NCBI RefSeq assembly: GCF_000725125.1
Contig: NZ_JFCB01000019.1
Coordinates: 62,001 to 126,000 of the forward strand
Length of the DNA stretch: 64,000 nt
Direction: 5' to 3'
Source of the DNA: Streptomyces toyocaensis
GTDB lineage: Bacteria; Actinomycetota; Actinomycetes; Streptomycetales; Streptomycetaceae
In this document: in pieces, positions 45,098 to 53,946 of the stretch
Position numbering within the stretch: the stretch's first letter is position 1
How the letters are laid out: each line of letters opens with the position of its first letter
Program-made: the position numbers and the translations under genes
Notes under the pieces: generated by a model
Seen by the model: only the letters and a program-made list of their open reading frames with translations
What the model was told of the DNA's origin: nothing
Database searches by the model: none

Positions 45098-46447
45098 CTA
45101 AATCCGTTCGGGAACGGGATTGCCCGCGTCGCCGATCGCCCGCCGCACCGGCACCCGTGCGAGCAGCACGAACCCCAGCACGAAGAAGCCCACCAACGAG
45201 ATGATCGCGTCCCGGTAGCTGCCGGTGAGCTGGTACGTGAGCCCGAACAGCAGCGGCCCGAGCCAGCTCATCCCCCGGTCGCTCAGCTCGTACGCCGAGA
45301 AGTACTCGGCCTCCTTGCCCGGCGGGACGAGGTGGGAGAAGAGCGAACGGGACAGCGCCTGGCTGCCACCGAGGACCAGGCCGATGCCCGCGGCAAGCAC
45401 GAAGAACCACGCGGGGGCCCCGGCAGGCAGGAAGTATCCGGCGGCCAGGGTCACGGTCCAGGCGACCAGGGAGCCCAGGATCGTGCGTTTCGCCCCGTAC
45501 CGCCGGGCCGTCCTGCCCAGTGCCAGCGCGCCCGCGACCGCCAGCACCTGCACCAGCAGCACGGCCACGATCAACGTCGACTGCCCGAGCCCCAGTTCCT
45601 TCGAGCCGTACACCGAGGCCTGGGAGATCACCGTCTGGATGCCGTCGTTGTAGACCAGGTAGGCCAGCAGGAAGGCAAGTGTCAGCGGGTGCCGGCGCAT
45701 GTCGCGGACGGTCGCCGCGAGCTGCCGGAAGCCCGGGAGGGCGGCCGCCTCCCGCGCGGGAGCGCGGCGGTCGCGCAGCCGGCGCAGCGGCACCAGCGCG
45801 AACGCCCCCCACCACAGACCGGCCGACGCCAGGCAGATGCGCACCGCCATGCTCTCGGAGACGCCGAAGCCGTCGTGGCCGGAATAGAGGACGAGGTTCA
45901 GGACGAGGACCAGGGCTCCGGCCGCGTAGCCGAAGGCCCACCCGCGCGAGGAGACGGCGTCGCGCTCCTCCGGCCGGGCTATCTGAGGCAGGTAGGAGTT
46001 GTAGAGCATCATCGCCACCGACTGCGCCGCGTTCGCGACGACCAGCAGCACACCGCCGAGCAGATAGCGCTCGCCGTCGAGGAAGAACATCCCCGCCGTC
46101 GCCGCGGCTCCGGTGTAGGCAGCGGCGGCGAGGAGCGGCTTCTTGCGGCCGGTGCGGTCGGCCGCCGCACCCACCAACGGCATCACCAGCACGGCCAGGA
46201 TCACCGAAAGGGAGACGGCGTACGCGAAGAACGATCCCGCGCGCACCGGCACGCCGAGCGGGTGGACGAAACCCTCCGCGTCCGCCGCCGCCTCGGCGAC
46301 CGACGTCAGATAGGGACCGAGGAACACGGTGAGCACACTCGTGGAGTACACGGAGCACGCCCAGTCGTAGACGTACCAGCCGCGCTGTTCGCGCCGCCGG
46401 TCGGCGGCCTCGTCGCCCGCCGGTGACCGCACGGTGTCGGTGTCCAC
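45098..46447 (-). CDS. MFS transporter, UMF1/Atg22-like
   Basis: 449 residues, about 12 helices. The N-terminus RREQRGWYVYDWACSVYSTSVLTVFLGPYL and the loop GAAADRTGRKKPLL match the UMF1/Atg22 group of MFS proteins, related to vacuolar amino acid effluxers of fungi. GGSQALSRSLFSHLVPPGKEAEYFSAYELS is another family-typical segment. It follows the GDPD gene by 51 bases in the same direction, so the three leftward genes from 47928 are probably one operon. The substrate is unknown. Confidence 0.9.
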   Translation of the reverse strand: MDTDTVRSPAGDEAADRRREQRGWYVYDWACSVYSTSVLTVFLGPYLTSVAEAAADAEGFVHPLGVPVRAGSFFAYAVSLSVILAVLVMPLVGAAADRTGRKKPLLAAAAYTGAAATAGMFFLDGERYLLGGVLLVVANAAQSVAMMLYNSYLPQIARPEERDAVSSRGWAFGYAAGALVLVLNLVLYSGHDGFGVSESMAVRICLASAGLWWGAFALVPLRRLRDRRAPAREAAALPGFRQLAATVRDMRRHPLTLAFLLAYLVYNDGIQTVISQASVYGSKELGLGQSTLIVAVLLVQVLAVAGALALGRTARRYGAKRTILGSLVAWTVTLAAGYFLPAGAPAWFFVLAAGIGLVLGGSQALSRSLFSHLVPPGKEAEYFSAYELSDRGMSWLGPLLFGLTYQLTGSYRDAIISLVGFFVLGFVLLARVPVRRAIGDAGNPVPERI

Positions 46448-46498
46448 CCGTGCCCTCGCTTCCCCGTGAACGCGCCGCGGCGACGGGGCGCGGAGGTC

Positions 46499-47266
46499 TC
46501 AGACCCAGATGCCGCGGTCCACCATGACCTTGCGCAGTGTGTCGATGTGATCGGTCATGATGCCATCCACCCCGAGGTCCAGGAGCCGGTGCATCCGCTC
46601 GGCCTCGTTGACGGTCCACACGTGCACCTGCAGACCGCGCGCGTGGGCGGCCCGCACGAAGCGGTGGTCCACCACCCGGACGCCCGACTGCTCCTCCGGG
46701 ACCTGGGCGGCGACGGCCGACCGGCGCACCGCGGCGGGCAGACCCCAGGACCTCAGCCGCAGGTTGAGCACGCCCCGGGTGCCGTACGACGTGGCCAGCC
46801 GCGGTCCGGCCAGCCGCTGCGCGCGCAGCACACGGGCCTCGGAGAACGAGCCGAGGCAGATCCGGTCCCACGAGGCGGTGCGCTCGATCAGTTCGAGCAG
46901 GGGCGGCAGCGCCGGTTCGGCCTTCACGTCGATGTTCCAGCGCGTTCCGGGGAACGTCTCCAGGAGTTCCTCGAACAGGGGCACCGGTTCCCGGCCGGCC
47001 ACGCGCGCGTGCGCCACGTCGCGCCACGGCAGGTCGGCGATCCGGCCCGTTCCGTCCGTCACCCGGTCCAGGGTCGCGTCGTGGAAGGCGACGAGGCGTC
47101 CGTCGCGCGTGGCGTGGACGTCGGTCTCGATGTACCGGTAGCCGGCCTCCACGGCGCAGCGGAACTGCCGCACGGTGTTCTCCAGGCCGTCCGCCGCCCC
47201 GCCCCGGTGGGCGAAGGCGATCGGACCGGGATGGTCGAGGTAGGGGTGGCGTATCCGCGGGGTCAC
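46499..47266 (-). CDS. Glycerophosphodiester phosphodiesterase
   Basis: 255 residues. TIM-barrel GDPD with the catalytic/metal motifs IAFAHRGGAADGLENT and ETDVHATRDGRLVAFHDATLDRVTDGTGRI near the N-terminus, and NIDVKAE further on. Hydrolyses glycerophosphodiesters to glycerol 3-phosphate and an alcohol. No signal peptide is seen, so it is cytosolic. GTG 47266 overlaps the upstream YczE-type stop (GTGA) and has no ribosome site of its own, consistent with translational coupling. Confidence 0.92.
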   Translation of the reverse strand: MTPRIRHPYLDHPGPIAFAHRGGAADGLENTVRQFRCAVEAGYRYIETDVHATRDGRLVAFHDATLDRVTDGTGRIADLPWRDVAHARVAGREPVPLFEELLETFPGTRWNIDVKAEPALPPLLELIERTASWDRICLGSFSEARVLRAQRLAGPRLATSYGTRGVLNLRLRSWGLPAAVRRSAVAAQVPEEQSGVRVVDHRFVRAAHARGLQVHVWTVNEAERMHRLLDLGVDGIMTDHIDTLRKVMVDRGIWV

Positions 47267-47928
47267 GGACGCAGTATCGCGCGCCGCGGTGGACCCGTGG
47301 CAACGACCGGGCTGCCGCCCGGCGCCGCGGGGACGGCGAAGACCCGCAGGAACAGCTGGGCGAGCGGACCGATGGTCACCGCGTACAGCAGGGTGCCGAC
47401 GCCCACGGTGCCGCCGAGGACGAAGCCCGTGACCACGACCGTGATCTCGATGGCCGTACGGACCAGCCGGACCGACACCCCCGTGCGCCGGTTCAGGCCC
47501 GTCATCAGGCCGTCGCGCGGCCCCGGACCGAAGCGCGCCGCGATGTACAGCCCGGTCGCCGCGCCGTTCAGCACGACTCCCGCCGCCGTCAGGGGCACCC
47601 GTACGGCCATGGCGTCCACGTCCGGCACAACGGCCAGCGTCGCCTCCATCGCCGCGCCGATCACCAGCACGTTGGAGATCGTGCCCAGGCCTGGCCGCTG
47701 CCGCAGCGGGATCCACAGCAGCAGCACCAACGCGCCCGTGATCGTCAGCACCACGCCCATCGACAGCCCGGTCCGCTCGGACAGACCCTGGTGCAGTACG
47801 TTCCACGGCTCGAGACCGAGCCCCGACCGCACCAGCAGCGCCGAACTCGCCCCGTACAGCGCCAGCCCGGCGTAGAGCTGCGACAGCCGGCGTGCGAGAT
47901 GCCCGTGCCGGGCCGGGTACCTGGCCAC
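47263..47928 (-). CDS. YczE/YyaS/YitT family membrane protein
   Basis: 221 residues with about five helices. The family segments SQLYAGLALYGASSALLVRSGLGLEPWNVLHQGLSERTGLSMG and GPGPRDGLMTGLNRRTG are present. GTG 47928 is chosen because AGGGGGG lies six bases upstream; ATG 47964 has no site. In many bacteria YczE-like proteins are encoded next to a MocR-type regulator (YczR) that controls them. Here a MocR gene lies divergently 100 bases away, reproducing that pairing. The transported or sensed molecule is unknown. Confidence 0.88.
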   Translation of the reverse strand: MARYPARHGHLARRLSQLYAGLALYGASSALLVRSGLGLEPWNVLHQGLSERTGLSMGVVLTITGALVLLLWIPLRQRPGLGTISNVLVIGAAMEATLAVVPDVDAMAVRVPLTAAGVVLNGAATGLYIAARFGPGPRDGLMTGLNRRTGVSVRLVRTAIEITVVVTGFVLGGTVGVGTLLYAVTIGPLAQLFLRVFAVPAAPGGSPVVATGPPRRAILRP

Positions 47929-48028
47929 AATGTGCCCCCCTGTGGTGAAAGTGGACCGATGCATGGCACCCTGTGGCGTGTCCGGTCACGCCATCCATGG
48001 CCAATCCGGGGAAGGTGGACTGATTATC

Positions 48029-49528
48029 ATGGCGCAGTGGACCTCGGCAGTGGGTGCGGCGCAACTCGCCCGGCTGCTCACCTCCCAGCAGGACCGCCCG
48101 GCCGGCCCCGGGACCCGCCGCCCGCCCGCCTACCGCGCGCTCGCCGACGGCGTCCGCCTCCTGGTGCTGGAAGGACGCGTGCCGGTGGCCGCGCGCCTGC
48201 CCGCCGAGCGGGAACTGGCCCTAGCCCTGTCCGTCAGCCGTACCACCGTCGCCGCCGCCTACGAGGCGCTGCGCGCCGAGGGCTTCCTGGAGTCACGGCG
48301 CGGTGCGGGCAGCTGGACCGCGGTGCCGGCGGGCAACCCGGTGCCCGCGCGGGGACTGGAACCGCTGCCTCCCGAGGCACTCGGCTCGGTGATCGACCTC
48401 GGCTGCGCCGCGCTCCCCGCCCCCGAACCCTGGCTCACCCGGGCGGTCCGGGGCGCGCTGGAGGAGCTCCCGCCGTACGCGCACACGCACGGCGACTACC
48501 CCGCCGGGCTGCCCGCCCTGCGGTCGATGATCGCGGACCGCTACACGGCACGGGGCATCCCCACCATGCCCGAGCAGATCATGGTGACGACCGGCGCGAT
48601 GGGTGCGATCGACGCCATCTGCCACCTCTTCGGCGGCCGCGGCGAACGCATCGCCGTCGAGTCGCCCTCCTACGCCAACATCCTGCAGCTGATGCGGGAG
48701 GCCGGGGCCCGGCTCGTCCCCGTCGCCATGGCGGAGGGCCTGACCGGCTGGGACATGGACCGCTGGCGCCAGGTGCTGCGCGAAGCGGCACCCCGCATCG
48801 CGTACGTCGTCGCCGACTTCCACAATCCGACCGGCGCGCTCGCCGACGAGGACCAGCGGCGGCGGCTGGTGGACGCGGCGCGCTCGGCGGGGACGGTACT
48901 GGTCGCCGACGAGACGATGAGCGAACTGTGGCTCGACCCCGACGTGGACATGCCGCGCGCCGTGTGCGCGTTCGACCCGGCCGGGTCCACGGTCATCACG
49001 GTCGGCTCGGCGAGCAAGGCCTTCTGGGCCGGGATGCGCATCGGCTGGGTGCGCGCTGCCCCCGACGTGATCCGCAGCCTCGTCGCCGCCCGCGCGTACG
49101 CCGACCTGGGCACACCCGTGCTGGAGCAACTGGCCGTGCACTGGCTGTTCGGCACGGACGGCTGGGAGCAGGCGGTTCAGGTGCGGCGTGCCCAGGCCCG
49201 GCAGAATCGCGACGAGCTGGTGGCCGCGGTGCGGCGGGAGCTGCCCGGCTGGGAGTTCGAGGTACCGCGGGGCGGTCTCACGCTGTGGGTGCGCACCGGC
49301 GGTCTCTCCGGCTCACGGCTCGCCGAAGCGGGGGAGCGGGTGGGCGTGCGGGTGCCGTCCGGACCTCGCTTCGGCGTCGACGGCGCGTTCGAGGGATACG
49401 TACGGCTGCCGTTCACCGTGGGTGGCGCCGTGGCCGAGGAAGCGGCGGTACGCCTGGCCGCGGCGGCGCGGATCGTCGAGACCGGCGGTACGTCCGGCAC
49501 GGAGACACCCCGCACGTTCGTGGCGTAG
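48029..49528 (+). CDS. MocR/GntR-type PLP-dependent transcriptional regulator (YczR-like)
   Basis: 499 residues. An N-terminal winged helix of GntR type (about 30-100; PPAYRALADGVRLLVLEGRVPVAARLPAERELALALSVSRTTVAAAYEALRAEGF) is fused to a fold-type I aminotransferase domain. The PLP lysine is visible in SASKAFWAGMRIGW, and VADFHNPTGAL and VADETMSELW are the other cofactor segments. It probably acts as a regulator, not an aminotransferase. ATG 48029 follows GGAAGG at longish spacing. Its divergent neighbour encodes a YczE protein. Confidence 0.92.
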   Translation: MAQWTSAVGAAQLARLLTSQQDRPAGPGTRRPPAYRALADGVRLLVLEGRVPVAARLPAERELALALSVSRTTVAAAYEALRAEGFLESRRGAGSWTAVPAGNPVPARGLEPLPPEALGSVIDLGCAALPAPEPWLTRAVRGALEELPPYAHTHGDYPAGLPALRSMIADRYTARGIPTMPEQIMVTTGAMGAIDAICHLFGGRGERIAVESPSYANILQLMREAGARLVPVAMAEGLTGWDMDRWRQVLREAAPRIAYVVADFHNPTGALADEDQRRRLVDAARSAGTVLVADETMSELWLDPDVDMPRAVCAFDPAGSTVITVGSASKAFWAGMRIGWVRAAPDVIRSLVAARAYADLGTPVLEQLAVHWLFGTDGWEQAVQVRRAQARQNRDELVAAVRRELPGWEFEVPRGGLTLWVRTGGLSGSRLAEAGERVGVRVPSGPRFGVDGAFEGYVRLPFTVGGAVAEEAAVRLAAAARIVETGGTSGTETPRTFVA

Positions 49529-49546
49529 CCGGGGCGCGGGCACCAC

Positions 49547-49566
49547 GTCCGGGCGCGGACCCGGAC
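49547..49566. terminator. Hairpin between convergent MocR and sffA genes
   Basis: GTCCGGG (49547-49553) and CCCGGAC (49560-49566) form a seven-base-pair stem with a six-base loop in the 70-base convergent gap. Confidence 0.5.
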
Positions 49567-49598
49567 GGGTCCTCAGGAGTACGCCCGTCCGGCGGGGG

Positions 49599-51329
49599 CT
49601 AGGAGGAGGACGTCTCCGCGACCGCCGCCTCCCCCGGCGCCGGCTGCGCGGCCGCCGCGTCGGCGGGCGCCTGGTCCGCCGGTGCCTCGGCGGCCACCGC
49701 GCCGACGGGCACCTTCTCCGTCGTCACCTTGTCGAGGCGTACGGACGCGGCGGAGACCGCCTCCGGTTCTGCCGCCTCCGGCTCCAGCCGCTCCGGCTCC
49801 TCGTCCGCCGGTGTGGTCCGGGGCGGCAGCAGATCCAGGACCGCCTGCCGGTGGGCGTCGCTGGTCGCGTCGTCGTACGGGTCCGGCGTCGCCGGCACCT
49901 GGAGGCGGTGCACCGGCCCCGTGCCCAGGCGGGCGTACCCGCGCCCCGGCGGGACCTGGTCGACCGGCGTGGTGTGCGGGGGCGCTCCGAGGACGGCCTC
50001 CAGCTGCTCCGCCGTCGCGGGGCCGAGGACGACCCGCGCGCGTGTGTGCCGCCGCACCGGCTCCCCGAGGGACTCCAGGCCGTCGAACTGCTCGGCGACG
50101 ACCACGGTGACGTTCGCGGGACGGCCGTGCCGCAGCGGAACCTGGAGGAACAACTGGGGGTCCTCGCGGCCGTCCGCGGCGGCCAGGTGGGTGAACGCGC
50201 TCGGCCGGTCCAGCAGCAGCCACAGGGGACGCCTGGTGTCCTCCGGCGGTGGGTCGCCCGCCTGGTGGGCGCGGTTCGCGGCGACCAGCCTGCGTTCCGT
50301 CTCGTGCGCGGCCCACTCCAGGCTGGTCAGCGCCCCCGTCAGCCCGCACTCGACGGCGAGCACGCCGTCCCGGCCGGTGAGGCAGGCGTACTCGCCGGTT
50401 CCGCCGCCGTCGACGATCACCACGTCGCCGTGGTGGAGGGCCTGCAGGGCGATGGAGCGCAACAGCGTCGAGGTGCCGCTGCCCGGCAGGCCGACGGCGA
50501 GCAGATGCGGCTCGGTCGAGCGGACCCCGGTGCGCCAGACGACGGGCGGAACGTCTCGTCGCTCCTCGCCGTGCGTGCCGTGGGTGAGCGGCAGCGTGCG
50601 CTGCACCCGGATGGGGTCGGTGAAACCGAGGACCGTCTCGCCGGGGGCGGTCACGAAGGGCTGGGCGGCGATGTCGGTGGGCAGCGGCTCGAGGACGCGG
50701 ACGGTGAGCTGGTTGCCCTCCTCGTCCCACGAGAAGTGGTATTCGCGGCCGCGGCCGGACTTGGCGCCGAGCAGATGCTCGATCCGCGCCCGGGACTCCG
50801 GCTCGCCGTCGGTGAAGTAGGCGGGGTAGCCGATCACCAGGTGGGTGACGCGGCCGACGCCGTCGAACTCGTACTCGGAGAAAACCTTCCCCCAGTCCCC
50901 GCCGTGGGCGTAGAGCGGTTCCGGGTCCTCGGCGGTGGAGAAGTACGGCACCAGCGCCTCGTAGAGCGACCTCAGGCGCTGGGCCTGCGCCTCGCCGGGC
51001 CCGTCGGGCACGGAGGGGGCGCGGTCCCGGCCCTGCCAGGCCGCCGCCGCCATCAGGGTGATGACGGCGAGCAGCGGACCGTACGGAGCGAGCGCCACGA
51101 CCAGCACGACCGACGCGATCAGGAACAGCAGCGCGCCGCGCCGGTCCTTGGGTGTGCCGGCCCACCTGCGCCGCCCGGCCGAGGCCAGCCGGCGCAGACC
51201 GCGCGTGATGGTGATCAGCGGGTGGAGGACGTCCGTGGCGCTGTCGGCCGCCGCCTTGGCCAGCTCCCTGCTCCGGGCGAACTGTGCGCTGCCGTTGCTC
51301 AGGATGCGGGGGAGGGGGCGCCGGGCCAC
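49599..51329 (-). CDS. sffA: SpoIIIE/FtsK-like sporulation protein SffA
   Basis: 576 residues. Two transmembrane helices (about 55-90) precede a cytoplasmic ATPase-like domain (about 100-440) and an acidic Ala/Glu/Pro tail. Its position and pairing with smeA match the S. coelicolor smeA-sffA operon, in which SmeA targets SffA to sporulation septa and loss perturbs septation and chromosome segregation. The nucleotide loop reads GLPGSGTSTLLRSI: the invariant Walker A lysine is threonine. The Walker B-like strand is PLWLLLDRP. DNA translocation by ATP hydrolysis is therefore doubtful for this protein. GTG 51329 has CTGGAG upstream. Confidence 0.9.
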   Translation of the reverse strand: MARRPLPRILSNGSAQFARSRELAKAAADSATDVLHPLITITRGLRRLASAGRRRWAGTPKDRRGALLFLIASVVLVVALAPYGPLLAVITLMAAAAWQGRDRAPSVPDGPGEAQAQRLRSLYEALVPYFSTAEDPEPLYAHGGDWGKVFSEYEFDGVGRVTHLVIGYPAYFTDGEPESRARIEHLLGAKSGRGREYHFSWDEEGNQLTVRVLEPLPTDIAAQPFVTAPGETVLGFTDPIRVQRTLPLTHGTHGEERRDVPPVVWRTGVRSTEPHLLAVGLPGSGTSTLLRSIALQALHHGDVVIVDGGGTGEYACLTGRDGVLAVECGLTGALTSLEWAAHETERRLVAANRAHQAGDPPPEDTRRPLWLLLDRPSAFTHLAAADGREDPQLFLQVPLRHGRPANVTVVVAEQFDGLESLGEPVRRHTRARVVLGPATAEQLEAVLGAPPHTTPVDQVPPGRGYARLGTGPVHRLQVPATPDPYDDATSDAHRQAVLDLLPPRTTPADEEPERLEPEAAEPEAVSAASVRLDKVTTEKVPVGAVAAEAPADQAPADAAAAQPAPGEAAVAETSSS

Positions 51330-51379
51330 TGCTGTCTCCAGAGGGTGCGTACGGGCGGGAGGGGCGTGGTCGGGGCGGG

Positions 51380-51574
51380 TCAGAACTTGAATCCGCCCAG
51401 GAGGCCGGCCAGGCTCTCGCCGCCCGCCTTGATGCTGGGTGCGATGGCCGTGCTGGCCAGATAGAAGCCGAAGAGCATCGCCACCAGGGCGTGCGACGCC
51501 TTCAGTCCGTCCTTCCGGAAGAAGATGAAGACGACGATGCCGAGCAGCACCACGCATGAGATCGAGACGATCAT
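51380..51574 (-). CDS. smeA: Small sporulation membrane protein SmeA
   Basis: 64 residues with two transmembrane helices (about 3-20, SISCVVLLGIVVFIFF, and 27-46, HALVAMLFGFYLASTAIA) and a short glycine-rich C-terminus. Matches SmeA in size, topology and position just upstream of sffA (50-base gap). In S. coelicolor it is made in sporogenic hyphae and brings SffA to septa. AGGAGAA lies six bases before the ATG. The upstream region (51575-51834) is unusually AT-rich around 51630-51650. Confidence 0.9.
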   Translation of the reverse strand: MIVSISCVVLLGIVVFIFFRKDGLKASHALVAMLFGFYLASTAIAPSIKAGGESLAGLLGGFKF

Positions 51575-51834
51575 GTGAGTTCTCCTGGTTCGCGGGGACA
51601 GTCACCATGAGTACTTCCAGGATCACAGAATGTATCTATACGATAAAAGGTGCAACTGGGTGGATTTTCGGAGATTACCCTCGGACGGGCCTGTCGTGAT
51701 CTTTACCTCGGGCGCATCAGGTCATGTGCCGCGCGAGCCAGTACGCTGGCGATTCACCCGTACGGCCTGCACCGCTCGCAGACGTACGCCCTGTCCCCGA
51801 TGCGTGAGCACGTGCAGTGAGAGGCGGTCCGGCG

Positions 51835-52227
51835 ATGACTGAAGCCCCCGACCCCGAGGTCGTGGAGCTGGCGACCAAGATCTTCGACCTGGCCCGGCGC
51901 GGCCGGACCGAGGAGCTCGGGGCCTATGTCGACGCGGGCGTACCGGCCGACCTCACCAACGACCGGGGTGACTCGCTCGTGATGCTCGCCGCCTACCACG
52001 GACACGCCGAGGCGGTGCGTGCCCTGCTGGACCGCGGCGCCGACGCCGACCGCGTCAACGACCGGGGTCAGACTCCACTCGCGGGGGCGGTCTTCAAGGG
52101 GGAGACCGAGGTGATCGACGCCCTGCTGAAGGGCGGCGCGGACCCGTCCGCCGGCACCCCCTCCGCCGTCGACACGGCCCGGATGTTCGGCCGTACGGAA
52201 CTGCTCGAACTGTTCGGCGAGCACTGA
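51835..52227 (+). CDS. Ankyrin-repeat protein
   Basis: 130 residues, three to four ankyrin repeats: LARRGRTEELGAYVDAGVPADLTNDRGDSLVMLAAYHGHAEAVRALLDRGADADRVNDRGQTPLAGAVFKGETEVIDALLKGGAD. Ankyrin repeats bind proteins; no catalytic part is present. ATG 51835 is preceded by GAGAGG. It is divergent from smeA. Many Streptomyces encode this short soluble form; no partner is known. Confidence 0.88.
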   Translation: MTEAPDPEVVELATKIFDLARRGRTEELGAYVDAGVPADLTNDRGDSLVMLAAYHGHAEAVRALLDRGADADRVNDRGQTPLAGAVFKGETEVIDALLKGGADPSAGTPSAVDTARMFGRTELLELFGEH

Positions 52228-52422
52228 GCGACACGCTCCGACCAGCGACGACACGGAAAACGGGGGAGGCGGTACGGGGCCGCCGAAATTTCGGTCGCGG
52301 TAGATGTGACCGCCGGGTCATCATGACGACGTGATTCACGGACGCGATGGCTGGGCAGGTGTTGCCGCACCGCGCGGGCCGTGATGCGACCCGCATGGGC
52401 CACAGACGAGAGGCAGAGAGAG

Positions 52423-52482
52423 ATGGTCTACAGCAAGCAGGAAACGGCGGGCGCCCCGACGTGTCGTCACGCGGCCAGGTAA
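52423..52482 (+). CDS. Candidate 19-residue small ORF upstream of the HEAT-repeat gene
   Basis: ATG at 52423, with a purine-rich GAGGCAGAGAGAG site just before it, opens a frame of 19 codons ending in TAA (MVYSKQETAGAPTCRHAAR). It lies in the 300-base gap between the ankyrin and HEAT-repeat genes and ends 45 bases before the latter. It could be a leader peptide or an independent microprotein. The end CRHAAR includes one Cys and a tract of Arg/Ala/His codons. Coding status is unproven. Confidence 0.4.
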   Translation: MVYSKQETAGAPTCRHAAR

Positions 52483-52527
52483 TGCACGTCCCCGGTTGCG
52501 TCGACGCTTGATGTGAGGCTGTTTCCC

Positions 52528-53946
52528 ATGTTCGATCCGGTCATAGCGCCCAGCGGTACGCTGCTCGGCCTGCTCCAGCGGGGACGCGGCGACGGCACAC
52601 TGCACGCGCTCACCGCCCCGCGCTCCGAGGCGCTCGCGGCGCTGAACCACTGTGTGCTGCGCGACCCGCGCCACGACTGGCAGGTGGAGAACCGCTCCCT
52701 CTACTACGCCCGCCTCTACCTCGACCTGCACGGCGGACTGGACGCCGTCGAGGCCCACCTCTTCGACCCCGAGGACGTCCTCGACACCGACGAGTCACGC
52801 ACCGGACTGGCCCTCGCCGTCCTCGGCCACCTCGCCTCCTACGGCAGACGGGACGCCCTGGACCTGCTGCGCGGGTACGCCGCCCGCGGCACCAACTGGG
52901 CCTGGGCCCTGGACGAGCTGGCCCTCAGGGACGACGACGCGGGCCTGCGCGCCCTGGCCGCCCCGGTCCTCGCGCGGTTCGCCACCGACGCCGAGGGCGA
53001 GGCGGAGCTGGCCGCCACCGTCCGCGACGCCTTCGAGCCACGGCCCTGGCGGCTGTGGGCCGACGATGCCCGCCCCTCCATCGCCACGCGCGTGCGTGCC
53101 GCCCAGGAGGCCGGTTCCTTCGACCGCTGGCAGCGGCAGATGCGCCCCTCGGGGCCGCGCCCGGGCTGGAGCGTGCAGGCGGTGTTCGCATGGGCCCAGC
53201 AAGGCGTGGAGCGCGGCGCCGCGCTCCACGTCCCCGCCGCCCGGTGTCTGGGTGCCGTGGCGGGCCCCGAGGACCGAGCCGAGATCCTCCGGGCCGCGGA
53301 GGACGGCACCGAGGGAGCCCGGTGCACCGCCCTGCGCTACCTCGCCGACAGCAACGATCCCGACGCCCTCGCGCTGATCGAGCGCGCGGTGGCCACCGGC
53401 TCCGCGCCCGTCGTGGAAGCCGCCGTCGACGCCTTCGAACGCATGCGCAGTCTGGTCGCCGTCGACCGGGCGCGCGGCTGGGCCCGCCGGCCCGACGAGC
53501 TGGGCGCCGCCGCGGGCCGTGTCCTCGCCTGCCGGGGAGGCGTCCAGGACCGTGACGCGGTCCTCGCGGCGCTGAGGGAGGGCGTGCGGGGCGAGGGCCC
53601 CGACGCAGCCACCCTGTGGACCCTCGTCGACGGCGCCGGCCGCCTGGGCATCACCTGCGCCGCGCCCGTGCTCCGCCACGTCTACCGTGAGACCGCCTCC
53701 TCCCACCTGCGGGGCCGGGCCGCGCGCGCCCTCGCCGCGACCGACCCCGCCTTCGGCACCGGCTTCGCCGTCGAGTGCCTGTGGGACTGCGAGGAGACCA
53801 CCCGCGAGATCGCCGCCCGGCACGCCGAGACCGGCGACACCCGGGTCGTCGACCGCCTGCGCCGGCTCGCCGCCGACCCGGCCGAGGAGGCCGAGGTGCA
53901 GACCGCCGTACGCAGCCGGATCGGTCCCGAGGAGACCGCCGTGTGA
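52528..53946 (+). CDS. HEAT-like repeat protein of unknown function
   Basis: 472 residues, almost entirely alpha-helical, rich in Ala/Arg/Leu. It is arranged as HEAT/PBS-lyase-type repeats, clearest in the C-terminal half (ARCTALRYLADSNDPDALALIERAVA; HLRGRAARALAATDPAFGTGFAVECLWDCEETTREIAARHAETGD). No catalytic motif is seen. Such repeats act as scaffolds. ATG 52528 has GAGG at ten bases; a GTG at 52513 would add five residues. A 53-codon frame is coupled at its 3' end. Confidence 0.78.
   Translation: MFDPVIAPSGTLLGLLQRGRGDGTLHALTAPRSEALAALNHCVLRDPRHDWQVENRSLYYARLYLDLHGGLDAVEAHLFDPEDVLDTDESRTGLALAVLGHLASYGRRDALDLLRGYAARGTNWAWALDELALRDDDAGLRALAAPVLARFATDAEGEAELAATVRDAFEPRPWRLWADDARPSIATRVRAAQEAGSFDRWQRQMRPSGPRPGWSVQAVFAWAQQGVERGAALHVPAARCLGAVAGPEDRAEILRAAEDGTEGARCTALRYLADSNDPDALALIERAVATGSAPVVEAAVDAFERMRSLVAVDRARGWARRPDELGAAAGRVLACRGGVQDRDAVLAALREGVRGEGPDAATLWTLVDGAGRLGITCAAPVLRHVYRETASSHLRGRAARALAATDPAFGTGFAVECLWDCEETTREIAARHAETGDTRVVDRLRRLAADPAEEAEVQTAVRSRIGPEETAV

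Noticed and set aside
51575-51834. Sigma-WhiG promoter upstream of smeA.
   Set aside because: A TAAA occurs on the minus strand near 51700 but at the expected spacing only a poor match to GCCGATAA is found.
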